From G963677325 sp963810555 (GTDB lineage: Bacteria; Bacteroidota; Bacteroidia; Bacteroidales; Prolixibacteraceae), in contig CAWENX010000024.1 in assembly GCA_963810555.1 (NCBI GenBank), forward strand, positions 1 to 64,000: a DNA stretch of 64,000 nt, given 5' to 3'. The position numbers and the translations under genes are program-made. Below the pieces are notes generated by a model. It saw only the letters and a list, made by a program, of their open reading frames with translations. It had not been told where the DNA came from and did no database searches. This document shows positions 62,720 to 64,000 of this stretch, piece after piece (the stretch's first letter is position 1; every line of letters begins with the position of its first letter).

Positions 62720-64000
62720 ACTGTGTAGGTCGATGATGCTGTATCGCCTCCGCGGCCTGTCCAGTTTGTATGGAAAAATTCCCCGCGCGGTTTGTCAACT
62801 CTTTCATAGGTATGTGCGCCAAAATAATCACGTTGAGCCTGTAAGAGATTGGCTGGAAGCCTCTCGGAACGGAATCCGTCAAAATAGGTCAATGCAGCGG
62901 TAAGACAGGGTGACGGTACTCCGTTTACCATTGCAGTGGCAACGACCCTCCGCCATCCTGCCTGAGCCTTTTCAACTGTTGTTTTGAAAAATTCGTCAAG
63001 CAAAAGATGTTCCAGATTTGGATTTTTGTCAAAAGCCTCCTTTATTTTCCCCAGGAACACAGAACGGATAATACATCCTCCACGCCACATCAGGGCAATA
63101 CCGCCATTATTGAGATTCCATTTGTATTCTTTCGCTGCTTCAGCCATCAGGTTATAACCCTGTGCATAGGAAATGATTTTAGCGCCGTAAATGGCATCCT
63201 TCAGATCTGTTAAAAATCTCATTTTATCTCCGCGATAGTATTTTTCAGGTCCGTCAAGTGATTTAGAAGCTTTGACTCTCAGCTCTTTTTGGGCTGAAAG
63301 GCATCGTGCGAAAACCGATTCACCAATGAGAGTAAGCGGGATGCCGAGGTCAAGGGCCGCTACACCTGTCCATTTGCCTGTTCCTTTCTGTCCGGCGGTA
63401 TCCAAAATCTTTTCCACCAGGGGTTCACCATCTTCATCCTTAAAACCAAGGATATCACGCGTGATTTCGATCAGGTAGCTGTCCAGATCGCCTTTGTTCC
63501 ATTCAGCAAAAACATCATGCATCTCATCAGCGCTCATGCCGAGAAGATCTTTCATCAGTTGATAAGCTTCGCAGATGATCTGCATATCGCCATACTCGAT
63601 TCCATTATGAACCATTTTGACAAAATGACCGGCTCCGTTCTCGCCAACCCAGTCACAGCAAGGTTCTCCGTCTACTTTCGCAGCTACAGACTGGAATATA
63701 TTCTTTACGGCAGGCCATGCGGCCGGTGAACCTCCCGGCATCATGGATGGTCCATGAAGTGCTCCCTCTTCTCCTCCGGATACTCCTGTTCCGATATACA
63801 GCAGGCCTTTGCTTTCAACATATTTGGCACGACGAATGGTATCTGGGAAGTGAGAGTTACCACCGTCGATAATGATATCCCCCGGTTCGAGATGCGGAAT
63901 GATCTGCTCAATAAAATCATCAACAGGGCTCCCTGCCTTAACCAGCATCATCACTTTACGGGGACGTTCAAGGTTGGCGCAAAGGTCTGCTATGGAATGG
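62716..64000 (-). CDS. gnd: 6-phosphogluconate dehydrogenase, decarboxylating (5' partial)
   Basis: The frame is open to the right edge (HSIADLCANLERPRKVMMLV), so the N-terminal Rossmann part of about 60 residues is outside. Visible motifs are IIDGGNSHFPDTIRRAKYVE, GTGVSGGEEGALHGPSMMPG (substrate), GHFVKMVHNGIEYGDMQIIC (catalytic Lys), TAGQKGTGKWTGVAALDLG and a C-terminal RDYFGAHTYERVD. The enzyme makes ribulose-5-phosphate and NADPH in the oxidative pentose phosphate pathway. The length seen fits the long, homodimeric form. Confidence 0.95.
   Translation of the reverse strand, partial: HSIADLCANLERPRKVMMLVKAGSPVDDFIEQIIPHLEPGDIIIDGGNSHFPDTIRRAKYVESKGLLYIGTGVSGGEEGALHGPSMMPGGSPAAWPAVKNIFQSVAAKVDGEPCCDWVGENGAGHFVKMVHNGIEYGDMQIICEAYQLMKDLLGMSADEMHDVFAEWNKGDLDSYLIEITRDILGFKDEDGEPLVEKILDTAGQKGTGKWTGVAALDLGIPLTLIGESVFARCLSAQKELRVKASKSLDGPEKYYRGDKMRFLTDLKDAIYGAKIISYAQGYNLMAEAAKEYKWNLNNGGIALMWRGGCIIRSVFLGKIKEAFDKNPNLEHLLLDEFFKTTVEKAQAGWRRVVATAMVNGVPSPCLTAALTYFDGFRSERLPANLLQAQRDYFGAHTYERVDKPRGEFFHTNWTGRGGDTASSTYTV

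Overview
The window looks like chromosomal DNA of an anaerobic, fermentative, polysaccharide-degrading member of Bacteroidota, probably Bacteroidales or Marinilabiliales-like. The basis is AT-rich intergenic DNA, promoter boxes of the TAnnTTTG type, many secreted proteins and lipoproteins, glycoside hydrolases (GH43, GH20, a six-hairpin enzyme, a DUF1080 protein), a Bacteroidota-style methylmalonyl-CoA decarboxylase cluster and DUF6266 proteins. Both ends cut through genes: a DUF2721 protein on the left and 6-phosphogluconate dehydrogenase on the right.

Layout. 1-8 kb: partial DUF2721 gene, a dead DUF6266 gene, a two-gene glycan operon (GH43 plus a large secreted hydrolase-like gene broken near its 3' end), a DUF1080 protein and a pirin. 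8.3-12.6 kb (minus): CoA-transferase (frameshifted), methylmalonyl-CoA epimerase, carboxyltransferase, OadG-like subunit and biotin carrier, the succinate-propionate route; no OadB membrane subunit is present. 13-17 kb: a frameshifted HAD phosphatase and an M16 protease. 17.6-26.2 kb: a complete kdpFABCDE potassium-uptake operon with an extra 42-residue membrane peptide between kdpF and kdpA. 26.5-31 kb: a transposase remnant, then a tandemly duplicated pair of barrel-like protein and lipoprotein. 31-38.5 kb: tag, a TPR protein, rarA, an outer-membrane protein, an Fe-S protein and a UroD-type methyltransferase. 38.7-42.4 kb (minus): lysC-metY-metA, the aspartate-to-homocysteine branch. 42.9-48.3 kb: GH20, coiled-coil lipoprotein, alcohol dehydrogenase, CE1-like esterase. 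48.6-53.1 kb: an accessory island with a VirE-like remnant, an intact ISNCY-type insertion sequence with target duplication, an HTH protein, an orphan secreted protein and a DUF6266 gene, rich in palindromic repeats. 53.5-64 kb: tkt, serA, pirin, six-hairpin glycosidase, a secreted VOC-like protein and gnd.

The most unusual signal lies in the spacers. Many intergenic regions are built from runs of 7-bp units whose sequence drifts from unit to unit. Several runs start at the first base after a stop codon, and others fill the spacers inside the kdp operon up to the next start codon. Other unexplained elements are two copies of an array of 11-bp TGTACA-centred units, four copies of a TTAAGTCCGTA-type element, and a 427-bp segment with near-perfect 20-bp inverted ends. 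At least four genes are interrupted by frameshifts. In the two worst cases four shifts fall within about 300-470 bp, so assembly errors must be separated from true decay.
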